Shown in pieces: positions 51,033-63,288 of a stretch of 64,000 bases of DNA (positions within the stretch are counted from its first letter, which is position 1; every line of letters begins with the position of its first letter). The DNA is from Type-B symbiont of Plautia stali (lineage in GTDB: Bacteria > Pseudomonadota > Gammaproteobacteria > Enterobacterales > Enterobacteriaceae), in NCBI GenBank assembly GCA_001485295.1, contig BBOA01000002.1, forward strand, positions 186,001-250,000, read 5' to 3'. The translations under genes were made by a program, and so were the position numbers. The notes under the pieces were generated by a model. That model was not told where the DNA came from. It was given only the letters and a program-made list of their open reading frames with translations, and did no database searches.

Positions 51033-52823
51033 TCAGTCAGGCTGATTAGAACTCGCGACGACGCGGTGCAGCTGTGCCGCCCTCTTTTCGCGACGTGGAC
51101 CGCGATCGCCTTCACGGTTGCCGCCACTACTACGACGCTCGCCGCCGAAATTACGGCCACTGCCGCGACGTTCGCCGCGTGAGTCGCTCTGCGACTGGGT
51201 ATCGCCCAGCAGCTGCATATTCATCGGTTTGTTGAGAATACGTGTGCGGGTGAAATGCTGTAGGATATCGCCCGGCATGCCTTTCGGCAGTTCGATAGTC
51301 GAGTGGGTGCTGAACAGCTTGATGTTGCCGATGTAGCGGCTGCTGATGTCACCTTCGTTAGCAATAGCGCCAACGATATGACGTACTTCAACTCCGTCGT
51401 CACGACCCACTTCAATACGGTACAGCTCCATTTCGCCGACGTCACGACGTTCGCGACACGGATGATCGTCGCGATCGCGGAACTCGCGACGCTGCGGACG
51501 CGGCGCGTCCGGCTGTGCGATCAGCGGACGTTCGCCCTGCGCCATTTTCAGCAGCGCGGCGGCCAGCGTTTCCATATTCAGATCGTCCTGCAGAGAGAGT
51601 TTCTCCAGCAGCGCGCGATACTGGTCCAGATCGCTGCCTTCCAGCTGCTGCTGTACGCGACCGGCGAATTTCTCCAGACGACGGGTGCTCAGCAGTTCAG
51701 CGTTCGGCAGTTCCACTTCTGGAATAGTCAGCTTCATGGTGCGCTCGATTTTGCGCAGCAGACGACGCTCGCGGTTCTCGACGAACAGAATCGCACGACC
51801 AGCACGACCGGCACGACCGGTACGACCGATACGGTGTACGTAAGACTCGGCATCCAGTGGAATGTCGTAGTTAACGACCAGGCTGATGCGCTCAACGTCC
51901 AGACCACGCGCTGCAACGTCGGTAGCGATTAGGATATCGAGACGGCCATCTTTCAGACGCTCCAGAGTTTGCTCGCGCAGCGTCTGGTTCATGTCGCCGT
52001 TCAGCGCGGCGCTGTTATAACCGTTGCACTCCAGCGCTTCAGCCACTTCCAGCGTTGCGTTTTTCGTACGCACGAAGATAATAGCAGCTTCAAAATCTTC
52101 CGCTTCCAAGAAACGTACTAGGGCGTCGGTTTTACGACCGTACGTCGTCCAGTAAGACTGGCTGATGTCCGGACGCGTCGTAATGCTCGACTGGATACGC
52201 ACTTCCTGCGGATCTTTCATGAAACGTTTGGTGATGCGACGGATCGCTTCCGGCATGGTAGCGGAGAATAGCGCAGTCTGATGACCTTCCGGGATCTGTG
52301 CCATGATGGTTTCAACATCTTCGATGAAGCCCATACGCAGCATTTCGTCAGCTTCGTCCAATACTAGACCACCAAGGTTGGAGAGATCCAGCGTACCGCG
52401 TTTCAGGTGGTCGAGCAGACGACCCGGGGTGCCCACCACGATTTGCGGGCCCTGACGCAGCGCGCGCAGCTGCACGTCATAACGCTGGCCGCCGTAAAGG
52501 GCCATGACGTTGACGCCACGCATATGTTTAGAGAATTCGGTCATCGCTTCTGCAACCTGAACCGCCAGTTCGCGGGTCGGCGCCAGCACCAAGATCTGCG
52601 GTGCGCGAAGAGTAGGATCAATGTTGTTTAACAGCGGCAGTGAGAACGCCGCAGTTTTACCACTACCGGTCTGCGCCATACCCAGTACGTCACGGCCCGC
52701 CAGCAGGTGAGGAATACACTCAGACTGGATTGGAGAAGGCTTAACATAGCCCATGCCGTTCAGTGATTCGAGGATGTCGGTGTTCAGGCCAAAATCAGCA
52801 AAATTAGTTTTAATATCAGTCAT
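51033..52823 (-). CDS. deaD: DeaD (CsdA), DEAD-box RNA helicase
   Basis: 596 residues; a cold-shock helicase for ribosome assembly and mRNA decay. Motifs: Q-motif region [21 protein letters not shown], Ia PTRELA, II DEAD (VLDEADEM), [30 protein letters not shown] DbpA-like RNA-binding domain follows ([20 protein letters not shown]). The last 15 residues are out of the usual frame: a one-base change near 51075 replaces an ending RRREF by another tail. The RGG-like tail is shorter than E. coli (629 aa). Core function should be kept. Confidence 0.95.
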   Translation of the reverse strand: MTDIKTNFADFGLNTDILESLNGMGYVKPSPIQSECIPHLLAGRDVLGMAQTGSGKTAAFSLPLLNNIDPTLRAPQILVLAPTRELAVQVAEAMTEFSKHMRGVNVMALYGGQRYDVQLRALRQGPQIVVGTPGRLLDHLKRGTLDLSNLGGLVLDEADEMLRMGFIEDVETIMAQIPEGHQTALFSATMPEAIRRITKRFMKDPQEVRIQSSITTRPDISQSYWTTYGRKTDALVRFLEAEDFEAAIIFVRTKNATLEVAEALECNGYNSAALNGDMNQTLREQTLERLKDGRLDILIATDVAARGLDVERISLVVNYDIPLDAESYVHRIGRTGRAGRAGRAILFVENRERRLLRKIERTMKLTIPEVELPNAELLSTRRLEKFAGRVQQQLEGSDLDQYRALLEKLSLQDDLNMETLAAALLKMAQGERPLIAQPDAPRPQRREFRDRDDHPCRERRDVGEMELYRIEVGRDDGVEVRHIVGAIANEGDISSRYIGNIKLFSTHSTIELPKGMPGDILQHFTRTRILNKPMNMQLLGDTQSQSDSRGERRGSGRNFGGERRSSGGNREGDRGPRREKRAAQLHRVVASSNQPD

Positions 52824-52839
52824 GTAGTAAACGTGCCTC

Positions 52840-52896
52840 TTAGATTGCGGCGGCCAGTCTACATAACTCGTAGTGAAAATTTTCAGTCATTTTCAT
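52840..52896 (-). CDS. yrbN: YrbN, very small conserved peptide, shortened
   Basis: An 18-residue frame reads [18 protein letters not shown] between nlpI and deaD. It resembles YrbN, the small protein encoded just upstream of deaD in E. coli, which I recall as about 26 residues with a FHDELCRLAA core. The frame ends earlier here. Its stop lies about 15 bases before deaD, so it could affect deaD translation. Confidence 0.55.
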   Translation of the reverse strand: MKMTENFHYELCRLAAAI

Positions 52897-53001
52897 CAAA
52901 AAGTGTGAACCGGCTCAAATTAGAAGTTTCGACGAACAGAAAAGCCCTCATCCCGGAAGATGATAACTTGACGGGTAATGCAGGCAATAAAAGTTCGTCA
53001 G

Positions 53002-53886
53002 CTATTGCTGGTAAGATTCTGATAAATCGTCCTGTGTCTGGCCGAATTGCGCTAGTTCTAACAATGCGTATCGGTGTTCAACAAAGTTATTGACGTTATT
53101 AGCCAACGCCAGTTTGAACAGCACTTTCGCGTTGTCCTTTTCCCCCAGACATAGGTAGTACTTACCTAAATAGAAGTTGGTTTCACTGAGATGTTCAGCG
53201 AGCGAGGTGTTATCCGTTGCGTCTGCCTTGAGACGTTCCATCAGCGTGCTTTCACTAATGTCGCCAAGGTAGAATTCGACAATGTTCCATCCCCATTGAT
53301 CACGAGTCACTTTGTCGTAGCGCTGCTGCAGCGCTACTTTCGCCTTGTCTGCATCCATCTCACGTTCGTCGAGATAGAGCCACAGGCTGCGGAAAGGATC
53401 GTTGGGATCGTTTTGATAAAACGCTAGCAGATCATCTTGTGCTAACTTGTATCGACCACCGTAATAGAGGGCGATACCACGGTTTAAATGCGCATAGTTG
53501 TAAGTTGGATCAAGCTCAAGCACAGAATCAAACGCTTCATAGGCAGCATCAAAATTGCCTGCCTGCGTTAAATATATGCCGAGATAGTTAAACACTTCCG
53601 GCATATCAGGTCTGATAGACAGCGCTTGCGAAAAATCGTTCCGCGCCAGTGCTCTCAAACCAAGACTATCATACAACACTCCGCGCTCATATAACAGCTG
53701 TGCGCATTCATCATCGATCAGAGCGGGACTGGCAAAAATTTGTTCCATGCGCGCCAGAATTACTTCGTGCTGCAGTGTGGGCTGTAGCGGTACTGCAAGA
53801 ACTTCGTTCTTACGCCAATTGGAGTTGCTGCATCCCGCCAGCGTGATAGCTGTCGCAACAAAACACCAGCGCAAAAAAGGCTTCAT
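53002..53886 (-). CDS. nlpI: NlpI, outer-membrane lipoprotein with TPR repeats
   Basis: 294 residues, same as E. coli. Lipobox LAGC gives the lipidated Cys19. TPR helices include [40 protein letters not shown] and [20 protein letters not shown]. NlpI is an adaptor for the Prc protease and peptidoglycan hydrolases such as MepS. Between pnp and deaD as in E. coli. Intact. Confidence 0.96.
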   Translation of the reverse strand: MKPFLRWCFVATAITLAGCSNSNWRKNEVLAVPLQPTLQHEVILARMEQIFASPALIDDECAQLLYERGVLYDSLGLRALARNDFSQALSIRPDMPEVFNYLGIYLTQAGNFDAAYEAFDSVLELDPTYNYAHLNRGIALYYGGRYKLAQDDLLAFYQNDPNDPFRSLWLYLDEREMDADKAKVALQQRYDKVTRDQWGWNIVEFYLGDISESTLMERLKADATDNTSLAEHLSETNFYLGKYYLCLGEKDNAKVLFKLALANNVNNFVEHRYALLELAQFGQTQDDLSESYQQ

Positions 53887-54017
53887 TTCCCACTCCCGAA
53901 TACAAACATTAGGATAACGCTCCTGTCATCCGGCTGCTGTGCACAAGGATTCCCACCCTCGCTATGACACAAATGCCTCTCCTATCCGCTGTGGGGTAAG
54001 GAGAAGCAAACAGGAAA

Positions 54018-56153
54018 TTACTCTGCGTCTGGCGCACTGGTCACAACAGCGTCTTCGTCCTGCGGCTTAGACTCTGTCACTTCTTTGATGCTCAGACGGA
54101 CGCGGCCCTGACGGTCCACTTCCAGCACCTTAACCGGCACTTCTTGGCCCATCTGCAGGTAGTCGGTCACTTTCTCTACGCGCTTGTCCGCGATCTGAGA
54201 AATGTGCACCAGGCCTTCCTTGCCGCCGCTAATGGTGACGAAGGCGCCGAAGTCGACGATGCGCGTGACTTTACCGCTGTAGACTCGGCCAACTTCGATC
54301 TCGGCGATAATCTCTTCAATGCGACGGATAGCCTCTTTCGCCTTCAGACCGTCGGTCGCCGCGATTTTCACGGTGCCGTCGTCTTCGATCTCGATGGTGG
54401 TGCCAGTCTCTTCAGTCAGCGCACGGATCACAGAACCGCCTTTACCGATCACATCTTTGATCTTGTCTGAATTGATCTTGATGGTGTAAATGCGCGGCGC
54501 GAACTCAGAGATTTCCTGACGTGGCGAGCTGATCGCCTGCTCCATCACGCCCAAGATGTGCAGACGCGCACCTTTGGCCTGATTCAGGGCAACCTGCATG
54601 ATTTCGCGGGTGATGCCTTCGATTTTAATGTCCATCTGCAGCGCGGTGATGCCTTCGCGGCTACCGGCTACTTTGAAGTCCATGTCGCCGAGGTGATCTT
54701 CGTCGCCGAGGATATCGGACAGCACGACGAACTTCTCATCTTCTTTCACCAGACCCATTGCAATGCCGGCAATAGCCGCTTTGATCGGCACGCCCGCATC
54801 CATCAGCGCTAGAGACGCACCGCACACGGAAGCCATAGAAGAAGAACCGTTGGATTCGGTGATTTCAGAGACAACGCGAACGGTGTACGGGAACTCTTCC
54901 TGCTTCGGCATCACCGCCAGCACGCCGCGCTTCGCCAGACGACCGTGGCCGATTTCACGACGCTTCGGCGAGCCGACCATGCCGGTTTCGCCGACAGAAT
55001 ATGGAGGGAAGTTGTAGTGGAACAGGAAGCTGTCGGTACGTTCGCCCATCAGCTCGTCTAGGTTTTGCGCGTCGCGCGCGGTACCCAACGTCGCGGCGAC
55101 CAGCGCCTGCGTTTCACCGCGGGTGAACAGCGCGGAGCCGTGCGTGCGCGGCAGTACGCCGGTGCGCACGTCCAGACCACGGATCATATCTTTTTCACGA
55201 CCGTCGATACGCGGTTCGCCATTCAGGATACGGGTACGCACCACGTTCTTTTCTAAGCTGTGTACGATGTCGCCGATTTCAGCGGCGTCCAACGTCTCAT
55301 CTTCTGCCAGCAGCGCAGCGATGGTTTCGTCTTTGATGACGCCAACTTGGGTGTAACGCTCTTGCTTGTCAGTGATGCGGTAAGCATCGCTGATCTGTGC
55401 TTCTGCCAGCGCGGCAACGCGTGTGATCAGCGCGTCGTTAGACGGCTCAGGCTGCCAGTCCCAGCGCGGTTTGCCCGCTTCTGTAACCAGAGAATTGATG
55501 TTTTCGATCACAACCTGCTGCTGCTCTTGGCCGAACACCACTGCGCCCAGCATCTGATCTTCGGTCAGGATTTCCGCTTCGGATTCCACCATTAGCACGG
55601 TATTCTGCGTACCGGCAACCACCAGATCCAGACAAGACTGTTTGATTTCGTCAGCGGTCGGGTTCAGCATGAACTGGTCATTGATGTAACCAACGCGTGC
55701 AGCGCCGATTGGACCGTTGAACGGCAGGCCTGACAGCGCCAGCGCGGCGGATGCGCCGATCATCGCTACGATATCCGGGTTAACCTGCGGATTAACGGAG
55801 ACCACGGTAGCGATAACCTGTACTTCGTTCACAAACCCTTTTGGGAACAGCGGACGAATCGGGCGGTCGATCAGACGCGCAATCAGGGTTTCGCCTTCGC
55901 TTGGACGGCCTTCGCGACGGAAGAAGCTGCCCGGGATACGGCCAGCGGCGTAGGTACGCTCCTGGTAGTTCACGGTCAGCGGGAAAAAGTCCTGACTTGG
56001 CTTGGCTTTCTTCTGGCCGACAACAGTAACGAATACGGCGGTGTCGTCCATACTGGCCATAACGGCTGCGGTGGCTTGGCGTGCCATCATGCCGGTTTCC
56101 AGCGTGACGGTATGCTGACCATATTGGAATTGACGTACGATCGGATTCAGCAA
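54018..56153 (-). CDS. pnp: Pnp, polynucleotide phosphorylase
   Basis: 711 residues, same as E. coli. A trimeric 3'-to-5' exoribonuclease of the degradosome. Two RNase PH domains (the second with the catalytic region [20 protein letters not shown]), then KH ([18 protein letters not shown]) and S1 ([20 protein letters not shown]) domains. A rho-independent terminator lies between rpsO and pnp. Intact. Confidence 0.98.
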   Translation of the reverse strand: MLNPIVRQFQYGQHTVTLETGMMARQATAAVMASMDDTAVFVTVVGQKKAKPSQDFFPLTVNYQERTYAAGRIPGSFFRREGRPSEGETLIARLIDRPIRPLFPKGFVNEVQVIATVVSVNPQVNPDIVAMIGASAALALSGLPFNGPIGAARVGYINDQFMLNPTADEIKQSCLDLVVAGTQNTVLMVESEAEILTEDQMLGAVVFGQEQQQVVIENINSLVTEAGKPRWDWQPEPSNDALITRVAALAEAQISDAYRITDKQERYTQVGVIKDETIAALLAEDETLDAAEIGDIVHSLEKNVVRTRILNGEPRIDGREKDMIRGLDVRTGVLPRTHGSALFTRGETQALVAATLGTARDAQNLDELMGERTDSFLFHYNFPPYSVGETGMVGSPKRREIGHGRLAKRGVLAVMPKQEEFPYTVRVVSEITESNGSSSMASVCGASLALMDAGVPIKAAIAGIAMGLVKEDEKFVVLSDILGDEDHLGDMDFKVAGSREGITALQMDIKIEGITREIMQVALNQAKGARLHILGVMEQAISSPRQEISEFAPRIYTIKINSDKIKDVIGKGGSVIRALTEETGTTIEIEDDGTVKIAATDGLKAKEAIRRIEEIIAEIEVGRVYSGKVTRIVDFGAFVTISGGKEGLVHISQIADKRVEKVTDYLQMGQEVPVKVLEVDRQGRVRLSIKEVTESKPQDEDAVVTSAPDAE

Positions 56154-56347
56154 AATGAATTCCTTAACTTCGGGGCAACGCCTCTCTAGCGTGCCATGGA
56201 TTACCGATCTTCAGCTGCATCCTCGCGACTAATGACAACCTTTAACCGAATCTGCGTTAAAGCCTCTCATTAGCCGTGCGAACCTATGCAATCAAAGATC
56301 ACTCACTGCAACAATACATAAGTTTGGCCCGCATTGCTGCGCATTAC

Positions 56348-56381
56348 TCGAAAAAGGGGCCATAAAGGCCCCTTTTTCGTG
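56348..56381 (-). terminator. Terminator between rpsO and pnp
   Basis: AAAAAGGGGCC-ATAA-AGGCCCCTTTTT, about 80 bases after rpsO on the transcribed strand, corresponds to the rpsO terminator t1 known in E. coli; partial read-through would feed pnp. Confidence 0.85.
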
Positions 56382-56459
56382 AAACTCGCACGAATCTAAT
56401 CGCAAGACGCGTTTTTTTGCAAAGTGTCTGCACTACATCCTTGATCAGATTATTCAGAC

Positions 56460-56729
56460 TTAGCGACGCAGACCCAAGCTTTCAATCAGGCTGGTGTAAC
56501 GAGCAACGTCTTTACGCTTCAGGTAGTCCAGCAGCTTACGACGTTGAGATACCATGCGCAGCAAACCGCGACGGCTGTGGTGGTCCTTTTTGTGCTCAGA
56601 GAAGTGACCCTGCAGATGGTTAATCTGAGCAGTCAGCAGTGCAACCTGAACGTCGGTTGAACCGCTGTCGTTAACGCCACGACCGTATTTGGCAACGATC
56701 TCTGCTTTAGCTTCTACACTTAGAGACAT
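56460..56729 (-). CDS. rpsO: Ribosomal protein uS15
   Basis: 89 residues, the family length. Binds the central domain of 16S rRNA early in 30S assembly. Conserved [17 protein letters not shown] and [20 protein letters not shown] (including the DHHSRRGL signature) and YLK near the end. Autoregulated by a pseudoknot in E. coli; not checked here. Intact. Confidence 0.99.
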   Translation of the reverse strand: MSLSVEAKAEIVAKYGRGVNDSGSTDVQVALLTAQINHLQGHFSEHKKDHHSRRGLLRMVSQRRKLLDYLKRKDVARYTSLIESLGLRR

Positions 56730-56854
56730 AATAAACCCCAGTAATAAATGAATGTATGGGTGCCGATCTCTAATTCAGCTACCCGCTCTTTAAAGAAAGC
56801 GGCTTTATTCTACTCTTCGTCCGATAACGACGCAAATGGGACGTTAAGCCGACG

Positions 56855-57799
56855 TTACGCGGGATACTCCACTACCAGACGACGCGACGCGACACGTCCA
56901 TCATCCGCAATTTCTGCTATGCCGATAAATTTTTGCGTCTCGCCTTCGGTGACGCGCACTAGCCCACACTGCGGCGCATCCGCGGCTTGAACCGGCATGC
57001 CTTGCTTAAACGAGACGGCGACGACGGAGGAGAGATTCACCACGGGAAAATCTTCCGCCGGGCTGTCCATCGGCAGCAGCAGTGCGTCGAGCGGCGCGTA
57101 ATCGAGCGTTTCTGTCGCGTTGACCGTCGCCGCTATCGCCTGCAGCTGTTCCAGCTTCATCATCTTCTCGATCGGGTAGCGCGCCACCTGCAAACGACGC
57201 AGCATAATGACATGCGCGCCGCAGCCGAGCTTTTCGCCAAGATCGTCGATAATGGTGCGAATATAAGTGCCTTTGGAAACGTGAATTTCCAGCTCCAGCT
57301 CACTGCCTTCCCAGCGAATAAACTGCAGCTCGAAGACGATAATTGGACGCGCCTCGCGCGGCACAGTAATGCCTTCGCGCGCGTACTTATAGAGCTTACG
57401 CCCCTGATACTTCAGCGCCGAAAACATGGTCGGCACCTGCATCGTTTCGCCGCGGAAACTCTCCAGCGCCGCATCCAGCGCCGCCTGGCTAAAGGTTACC
57501 GGACGGGTGTCGATCAGGTTGCCGTCAGCGTCGGAGGTGTCGGTGCGCTCGCCCAAGCGCGCGATAACGCGATAATGCTTATCCGAGTCGAGCAGATATT
57601 GAGAAAACTTGGTGGCTTCGCCTAGGCAAATCGGCAGCATGCCGGTCGCCAGGGGATCGAGCGCGCCAGTGTGGCCCGCCTTATTGGCGTTAAACAGGCA
57701 CTTCACTTTTTGCAGCACACCGTTAGACGACGCGCCCTGCTGTTTATCCAGCAGGAACACGCCGTGGACGTCGCGACCGCGACGACGAGGACGACTCAT
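56855..57799 (-). CDS. truB: TruB, tRNA pseudouridine-55 synthase
   Basis: 314 residues, same as E. coli. Makes pseudouridine 55 in the T loop of all elongator tRNAs. Catalytic Asp is in [18 protein letters not shown] (about residue 48). C-terminal PUA-like domain is present. Its ATG overlaps the rbfA stop as TAATG, with GGAGG upstream, so translation is coupled. Confidence 0.97.
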   Translation of the reverse strand: MSRPRRRGRDVHGVFLLDKQQGASSNGVLQKVKCLFNANKAGHTGALDPLATGMLPICLGEATKFSQYLLDSDKHYRVIARLGERTDTSDADGNLIDTRPVTFSQAALDAALESFRGETMQVPTMFSALKYQGRKLYKYAREGITVPREARPIIVFELQFIRWEGSELELEIHVSKGTYIRTIIDDLGEKLGCGAHVIMLRRLQVARYPIEKMMKLEQLQAIAATVNATETLDYAPLDALLLPMDSPAEDFPVVNLSSVVAVSFKQGMPVQAADAPQCGLVRVTEGETQKFIGIAEIADDGRVASRRLVVEYPA

Positions 57800-58206
57800 T
57801 AGTCCTCCTTGTCATCTTCCACCGGGTTTTCACCGCGACGCTTGACATCGTTCCGGATCACGTTGGAGACCAAGTTTGACATGCGCATACCTTCAATCAG
57901 CGAATTGTCATAGAAGAAGGTCAGCTCGGGCATGATACGCAGACGCATCGCCTTGCCGAGCAGGATACGGATATAGCCGGAGGCCTCCTTCAGCGCCTTC
58001 AGACCGTTTTTAACCGCATCCCCTTCCTGATCATTGAGGAAGGTGACAAATACTTTGGCATAAGCGAGATCGCGCGACACTTCCACGCCGGACACCGTCA
58101 CCATCACGCCGAGACGCGGATCTTTAATCTCGCGCTGCAGAATGATGGCGATCTCTTTTTGCAGCTCCTGCGACACGCGCTGTGGGCGGCCAAATTCTTT
58201 CGCCAT
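57799..58206 (-). CDS. rbfA: RbfA, 30S ribosome-binding factor
   Basis: 135 residues. Needed for 16S 5'-end maturation and cold growth. KH-type fold with [40 protein letters not shown] and [15 protein letters not shown]. The start [10 protein letters not shown] follows a GGGAGA site; upstream codons in frame are not conserved. Between infB and truB as in E. coli. Confidence 0.96.
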   Translation of the reverse strand: MAKEFGRPQRVSQELQKEIAIILQREIKDPRLGVMVTVSGVEVSRDLAYAKVFVTFLNDQEGDAVKNGLKALKEASGYIRILLGKAMRLRIMPELTFFYDNSLIEGMRMSNLVSNVIRNDVKRRGENPVEDDKED

Positions 58207-58243
58207 AATCATCTCTCCCAAATTGCAACACATCGCTTAGTGC

Positions 58244-60952
58244 TTATTCGATGGTGCGCTTAACTTCAATCACTTCGAACACTTCGATCATGTCGCCAAC
58301 GCGAATGTCATTGTAGTTCTTCACACCGATACCACACTCCATGCCGTTACGCACTTCGTTGACGTCATCTTTGAAGCGACGCAGAGATTCCAGCCCGCCT
58401 TCATAGATAACCACGTTGTCGCGCAGGACGCGGATTGGGTTGTGACGCTTGATGTTGCCTTCAGTGACCATACAGCCCGCGATTGCGGCGAATTTCGGTG
58501 ACTTGAACACGTCACGGACTTCCGCCAGACCGATAATCTGCTGTTTGAACTCCGGCGCCAGCATACCGCTCATCGCCGCTTTCACTTCGTCGATCAGATT
58601 ATATATGACGGAGTAGTAACGCAGGTCGACGTTTTCAGCATCGATAATACGACGCGCAGAAGCATCGGCACGCACGTTGAAGCCGAGGATGATGGCGTTG
58701 GAGGCCGCAGCCAGCGTTGCGTCGGTTTCCGTGATCCCGCCGACGCCCGAACCGATAATCTTAACCTTCACTTCATCTGTGGAGAGTTTCAGCAGCGAAT
58801 CGGAGATCGCTTCTACGGAACCCTGGACATCGGACTTCAGCACGATGTTCAGTTCGGAGACTTCGCCTTCGGTCATGTTGGCGAACATGTTCTCCAGCTT
58901 CGCCTTTTGCTGACACGCCAGTTTCACTTCGCGGAACTTGCCCTGACGATAGAGAGCGACTTCACGCGCTTTCTTCTCGTCACGCACCACATTCGCTTCG
59001 TCGCCCGCTGCCGGCACGCCGGAGAGACCGAGGATTTCCACCGGAATGGACGGACCCGCTTCCAGCACTTCGCGGCCCAGTTCGTCACGCATCGCACGCA
59101 CACGGCCATATTCGAAGCCGCACAGCACGATGTCGCCTTTGTTCAGCGTACCCTCGCGCACCAGCACAGTTGCCACCGGACCACGACCTTTATCCAGAAA
59201 GGATTCGATCACGACGCCGCTCGCCATGCCTTCACGGATAGCGGTTAGCTCCAGCACTTCCGCCTGTAGCAGAATCGCGTTCAGCAGGTCATCGATGCCG
59301 TTACCGGCTTTCGCAGAGACGTTGATGAACATGTTTTCGCCGCCCCACTCTTCCGGGATGATGCCGTAGTGGGTCAGTTCATTCTTCACACGATCCGGAT
59401 CGGCTTCCGGCTTATCGATTTTGTTGACGGCGACCACGACCGGCACGCCGGCTGCTTTCGCGTGCTGGATCGCTTCGATCGTCTGCGGCATCACGCCGTC
59501 GTCAGCAGCCACCACTAGGATAACGATATCCGTCGCCTGCGCACCACGCGCACGCATCGCAGTAAACGCGGCGTGGCCCGGGGTATCGAGGAAGGTGATC
59601 ATGCCGTTGTCGGTTTCGACATGGTATGCGCCGATATGCTGGGTAATGCCGCCCGCTTCGCCAGAGGCGACTTTGGTCGAACGGATGTAGTCCAGAAGCG
59701 AGGTTTTACCGTGGTCGACGTGGCCCATGATGGTCACGACCGGCGCGCGAGATTCTTGCGCGGCATCGGTGTCGCGATCGCTCATTACCGCTTCTTCTAG
59801 CTCGTTCTCGCGGCGTAGGATCACTTTGTGACCCATCTCTTCCGCAACCAACTGAGCCGTTTCCTGATCGATCACCTGGTTGATGGTCGCCATCGCGCCT
59901 ATCTTCATCATCGCTTTGATGACCTGGGAACCTTTCACCGCCATTTTGTTAGCCAGTTCGGCTACAGTAATGGTTTCGCCGATGATGACGTCGCGGTTAA
60001 CAACCTGCGCCGGCTTGTTGAAGCACTGCTGCAGCTTGTTGAAGCCCTGCTGCAGAGCGCTCGGTTTGCGATGCTTGCCGCCTTTCCCGCCGCGGATCTG
60101 CGCGCGCGCTTCTTCGCGATCGGTTTTGGCTTCAGAATGCTTGTTACCTTTTTTCGCCGGACGCGCCGCTTTAGCGGTGGTGCGCACGCACGAGCGACCC
60201 GCTTCTACTTGACGGTCGTTTTCGTCTTCTGCTTGGCGGGCATGAGTCGAAGTGGTGACGTGATAGTCGCCTTTATCTTCTTCCTCAGGTTTTTCCCATT
60301 CAGCCGATTTCTCTTCAGCCAGGCGGCGCGCTTCTTCAGCGACGCGGCGAACGTCCTCTTCCAGCTTACGGCGGGCTTCTTCTTCCGCTTTACGCTTCAG
60401 CTCAGCCGCTTCCGCTTCGCGACGGGCTTTGTCGGACTGCGCAGCCTTGGTCATATCGTCGGTTTGATGATTCGTCACTTTTTCTTTTTCCGCTGCTTCA
60501 CGCTTCGCCTTTTCAGCGGCTTCGCGCTTGGCTTTCTCTTCGGCATCACGTTGCGCTTTTTCTTCAGCTTCACGACGGGCTTGTTCTTCCGCCTCGCGTT
60601 GCGCCTTTTCTGCCGCTTCACGCTGAGCCTGGGCTTCTGCTTCTGCCTGTTCAGCTTCCGCATCACCTTTTACATAAGTATGCTTTTTGCGGACTTCGAT
60701 CTGCACCGATTTACTTTTACCCCCGGAGCCTTGAATATTCAAGGTACTGCGTGTCTTACGCTGCAATGTTAACTTGCTTGAGCCAGTCTGACCATGCTCG
60801 CGATTGAGGTGAGACAGTAAAGCTTCTTTCTCTTGCTGCGTAACCGAGTCGTTCTCCGACTTGCGGATTCCTGCGTCAGAGAATTGCTGAACTAGGCGAT
60901 CGATCGAGGTCTGAATCTCAGCGGCCAGCGATTTTAACGTTACATCTGTCAT
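58244..60952 (-). CDS. infB: InfB, translation initiation factor IF-2
   Basis: 902 residues (E. coli 890). N-terminal IF2N domain, a long charged linker of [21 protein letters not shown] repeats, a second IF2N domain, the G domain with [17 protein letters not shown] and NKID, then domains II-IV that bind fMet-tRNA. A 21-base tandem duplication (separate entry) adds 7 residues before the second IF2N domain. Internal start sites for shorter IF2 forms are likely but not mapped. Essential; frame fully open. Confidence 0.98.
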   Translation of the reverse strand: MTDVTLKSLAAEIQTSIDRLVQQFSDAGIRKSENDSVTQQEKEALLSHLNREHGQTGSSKLTLQRKTRSTLNIQGSGGKSKSVQIEVRKKHTYVKGDAEAEQAEAEAQAQREAAEKAQREAEEQARREAEEKAQRDAEEKAKREAAEKAKREAAEKEKVTNHQTDDMTKAAQSDKARREAEAAELKRKAEEEARRKLEEDVRRVAEEARRLAEEKSAEWEKPEEEDKGDYHVTTSTHARQAEDENDRQVEAGRSCVRTTAKAARPAKKGNKHSEAKTDREEARAQIRGGKGGKHRKPSALQQGFNKLQQCFNKPAQVVNRDVIIGETITVAELANKMAVKGSQVIKAMMKIGAMATINQVIDQETAQLVAEEMGHKVILRRENELEEAVMSDRDTDAAQESRAPVVTIMGHVDHGKTSLLDYIRSTKVASGEAGGITQHIGAYHVETDNGMITFLDTPGHAAFTAMRARGAQATDIVILVVAADDGVMPQTIEAIQHAKAAGVPVVVAVNKIDKPEADPDRVKNELTHYGIIPEEWGGENMFINVSAKAGNGIDDLLNAILLQAEVLELTAIREGMASGVVIESFLDKGRGPVATVLVREGTLNKGDIVLCGFEYGRVRAMRDELGREVLEAGPSIPVEILGLSGVPAAGDEANVVRDEKKAREVALYRQGKFREVKLACQQKAKLENMFANMTEGEVSELNIVLKSDVQGSVEAISDSLLKLSTDEVKVKIIGSGVGGITETDATLAAASNAIILGFNVRADASARRIIDAENVDLRYYSVIYNLIDEVKAAMSGMLAPEFKQQIIGLAEVRDVFKSPKFAAIAGCMVTEGNIKRHNPIRVLRDNVVIYEGGLESLRRFKDDVNEVRNGMECGIGVKNYNDIRVGDMIEVFEVIEVKRTIE
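60014..60055 (-). repeat. 21-bp tandem duplication inside infB
   Basis: Two adjacent copies of a 21-base unit differ at one base and encode LQQGFNK and LQQCFNK. E. coli IF2 has one LQQGFTKP. The extra copy lies in the flexible region between the linker and second IF2N domain, where in-frame length change should be tolerated. Confidence 0.9.
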
Positions 60953-60969
60953 GCTGTTCCTTCCTGTTA

Positions 60970-62457
60970 TTACACGTCATCGCCGAACCAGCAGATATTT
61001 CGCGCGGCCATAATCAGCGCGCCGGCTTGCTCATCATTCAGCCCTTCAATATCCGTCAAGTCGTCGACACCTTGCTCGGCGAGATCTTCCAGCGTGCAAA
61101 CGCCTTTCGCTGCCAGGCGGTACGCCAGCGTACGATCTAGGCAGTCGAGATTTAGAAGATCCTCAGCAGGCCCCTGATTACCAAGGCTCTCTTCTTTCGC
61201 CAGCGCTAGGGTGGTTAACGCATTTTTGGCTCGTTCACGCAGGGCTTCTACTGTTTCTTCGTCTAGACCATCAACATCCAGCAGCTCGTTGATCGGTACA
61301 TATGCCAGCTCTTCCAGCAAAGAGAAGCCCTCTTCCACCAGTACGGTGGCGAACTCTTCGTCGATGTCGAGATGTTTAGTAAACATATCAATAGCAGCAT
61401 GCGCTTCGGCCTGATGTTTCGCCTGCAGATCATCGACGGTCATCACGTTCAGCTCCCAGCCAATCAGCTGGGAAGCCAGACGCACGTTTTGGCCGTTACG
61501 GCCGATCGCCTGAGCCAGATTGCCGGCTTCAACAGCGATATCCATAGTGTAGTTATCTTCGTCAACCACAATCGACGCTACGTCGGCCGGAGCCATGGCG
61601 TTAATCACAAACTGCGCCGGGTTGTCGTCCCACAGCACGACATCGATACGTTCGCCGCCCAGCTCGCTGGAGACAGCCTGCACGCGCGCGCCGCGCATGC
61701 CGACGCAGGCGCCGACCGGATCGATGCGTTTGTCGTTGGTTTTCACCGCAATTTTAGCGCGGGAGCCGGGATCGCGAACCGCCGCTTTGATTTTGATAAC
61801 CTCTTCGCCGATTTCTGGCACCTCGATGCGGAACAGCTCAATCAGCATTTCCGGCTTCGAGCGGGTTACGAACAGCTGCGCGCCGCGCGCTTCGGGGCGA
61901 ACGGCATAGAGCACGGCGCGGATGCGGTCGCCCGGACGGAAGTTTTCACGCGGCAGCATATCTTCACGCACAATCATCGCTTCGGCGTTGCTGCCGAGAT
62001 CCAAGGTAATGTTGTCGCGATTCACTTTCTTTACCACGCCGGTGATGATTTTGCCTTCGTGCTGGCGGAACTGATCGACCACCCTCGCGCGCTCGGCTTC
62101 GCGCACTTTCTGCACGATAACCTGCTTCGCCGTCTGGGTGGTGATGCGGTCGAAGGTGACCGACTCGATCTGATCCTCGACGTAGTCGCCCAGATTGAAC
62201 GCTTCATCCTCGAAGCGGGCTGCTTCCAGCGTGATCTCGCGCGTCGGCTGCGTCACTTCTTCTACGATTTCCCAACGACGGAAGGTATCAAAGTCGCCGC
62301 TTTTACGGTCGATGCTGACGCGAACGTCAATCTCTTGCTCGTACTTCTTCTTGGTTGCAGTTGCCAGCGCGCTCTCCAGCACTTCGAAGATTTTCTCACG
62401 TGGCAGGGCTTTTTCGTTAGAAACGGCTTCTACAACAGCTAAGATCTCTTTGTTCAT
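60970..62457 (-). CDS. nusA: NusA, transcription elongation and antitermination factor
   Basis: 495 residues, same as E. coli. N-terminal RNA polymerase-binding domain, S1 domain ([20 protein letters not shown]), two KH domains ([20 protein letters not shown] and [15 protein letters not shown]) and two acidic C-terminal repeats. The start [13 protein letters not shown] matches the family; five upstream codons do not. Second protein gene of the rimP-nusA-infB operon. Confidence 0.98.
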   Translation of the reverse strand: MNKEILAVVEAVSNEKALPREKIFEVLESALATATKKKYEQEIDVRVSIDRKSGDFDTFRRWEIVEEVTQPTREITLEAARFEDEAFNLGDYVEDQIESVTFDRITTQTAKQVIVQKVREAERARVVDQFRQHEGKIITGVVKKVNRDNITLDLGSNAEAMIVREDMLPRENFRPGDRIRAVLYAVRPEARGAQLFVTRSKPEMLIELFRIEVPEIGEEVIKIKAAVRDPGSRAKIAVKTNDKRIDPVGACVGMRGARVQAVSSELGGERIDVVLWDDNPAQFVINAMAPADVASIVVDEDNYTMDIAVEAGNLAQAIGRNGQNVRLASQLIGWELNVMTVDDLQAKHQAEAHAAIDMFTKHLDIDEEFATVLVEEGFSLLEELAYVPINELLDVDGLDEETVEALRERAKNALTTLALAKEESLGNQGPAEDLLNLDCLDRTLAYRLAAKGVCTLEDLAEQGVDDLTDIEGLNDEQAGALIMAARNICWFGDDV

Positions 62458-62481
62458 CCTGGTTAGCCTCAATCCGGACTT

Positions 62482-62934
62482 TTAAAAGTGGGGGACTAGG
62501 TTGGCTTTCTGAATATTTCTCAGCGCGAACACCTCATCTTTACCCTCAGCGGTCACCGTCACCATCTTGCGGTCGACCGACTTGATGATGCCCTGCCATT
62601 TGCGACGGTTCTTTACCGCTATGCTCAGGACCAAGCTGACTTCTTCGCCGGTATACCGCACATAGTGTTCTGCGGTAAACATCGGGCGATCTAGTCCCGG
62701 TGAGGAGACTTCAAGGTTGTAAGCCACGGTGATAGGATCTTCCATATCCAGCACTGCGCTTACCTGGTGGCTGACATCCACGCAATCATCAACATTGATG
62801 CCATCTTCACTATCAATATAGATGCGCAGGGTTGATGTGCGACCACGAACGAATTCAATACCGACCAGTTCATAGCCGAGCGCTTCTACCGGAGCTAATA
62901 CCAACTCTGTCAATTTTTGCTCTAATGTAGACAA
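62482..62934 (-). CDS. rimP: RimP, ribosome maturation factor
   Basis: 150 residues from a TTG start, as in E. coli ([20 protein letters not shown], read as Met). Needed for 30S maturation. Conserved [31 protein letters not shown] and the SH3-like C-terminal [24 protein letters not shown] site precedes the start. First protein gene after metY. Confidence 0.96.
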   Translation of the reverse strand: MSTLEQKLTELVLAPVEALGYELVGIEFVRGRTSTLRIYIDSEDGINVDDCVDVSHQVSAVLDMEDPITVAYNLEVSSPGLDRPMFTAEHYVRYTGEEVSLVLSIAVKNRRKWQGIIKSVDRKMVTVTAEGKDEVFALRNIQKANLVPHF

Positions 62935-62994
62935 GTCCACCCCCAAGACATAAAAAAAGGGCTTAATAGCCCAGTGTTGCGATTTCCTAATAAC

Positions 62995-63024
62995 AAAAAA
63001 CCCCGAAAATTCGGGGGCTTTTTG
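62995..63024 (-). terminator. Terminator between metY and rimP
   Basis: On the transcribed strand CCCCCGAA-TTTT-CGGGG is followed by TTTTTTG. It would end part of the metY transcript and reduce expression of rimP-nusA-infB, as known for the E. coli leader. Confidence 0.85.
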
Positions 63025-63148
63025 TGACTGGACCCTATACGCCGCTATGTGGCTCGGCACCGTCCAGAAGAATTTTTTTCAAAACTCGCTATAATGAATG
63101 CGCCCGTCGATGCACACAGTATATTTGAAAAAGAACTCTAAGGAAAAG

Positions 63149-63225
<77 letters not shown>

Positions 63226-63288
63226 TCCGAAAACGTGACACGAATGTTACGCCTATCTTGCGTTTTTTTGCAAGTAAAAACTCAGATT

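Noticed and set aside
59828..60772. Open frame of about 314 codons, Phe/Arg-rich, opposite infB
   Set aside because: Antisense of the charged repeat linker of IF2; the Phe-rich pattern is the complement of Glu/Lys codons.
61372..62442. Open frame of about 356 codons on the plus strand opposite nusA
   Set aside because: It is the antisense shadow of the highly conserved nusA gene; composition reflects reverse-complement codon bias and it has no recognisable domain.
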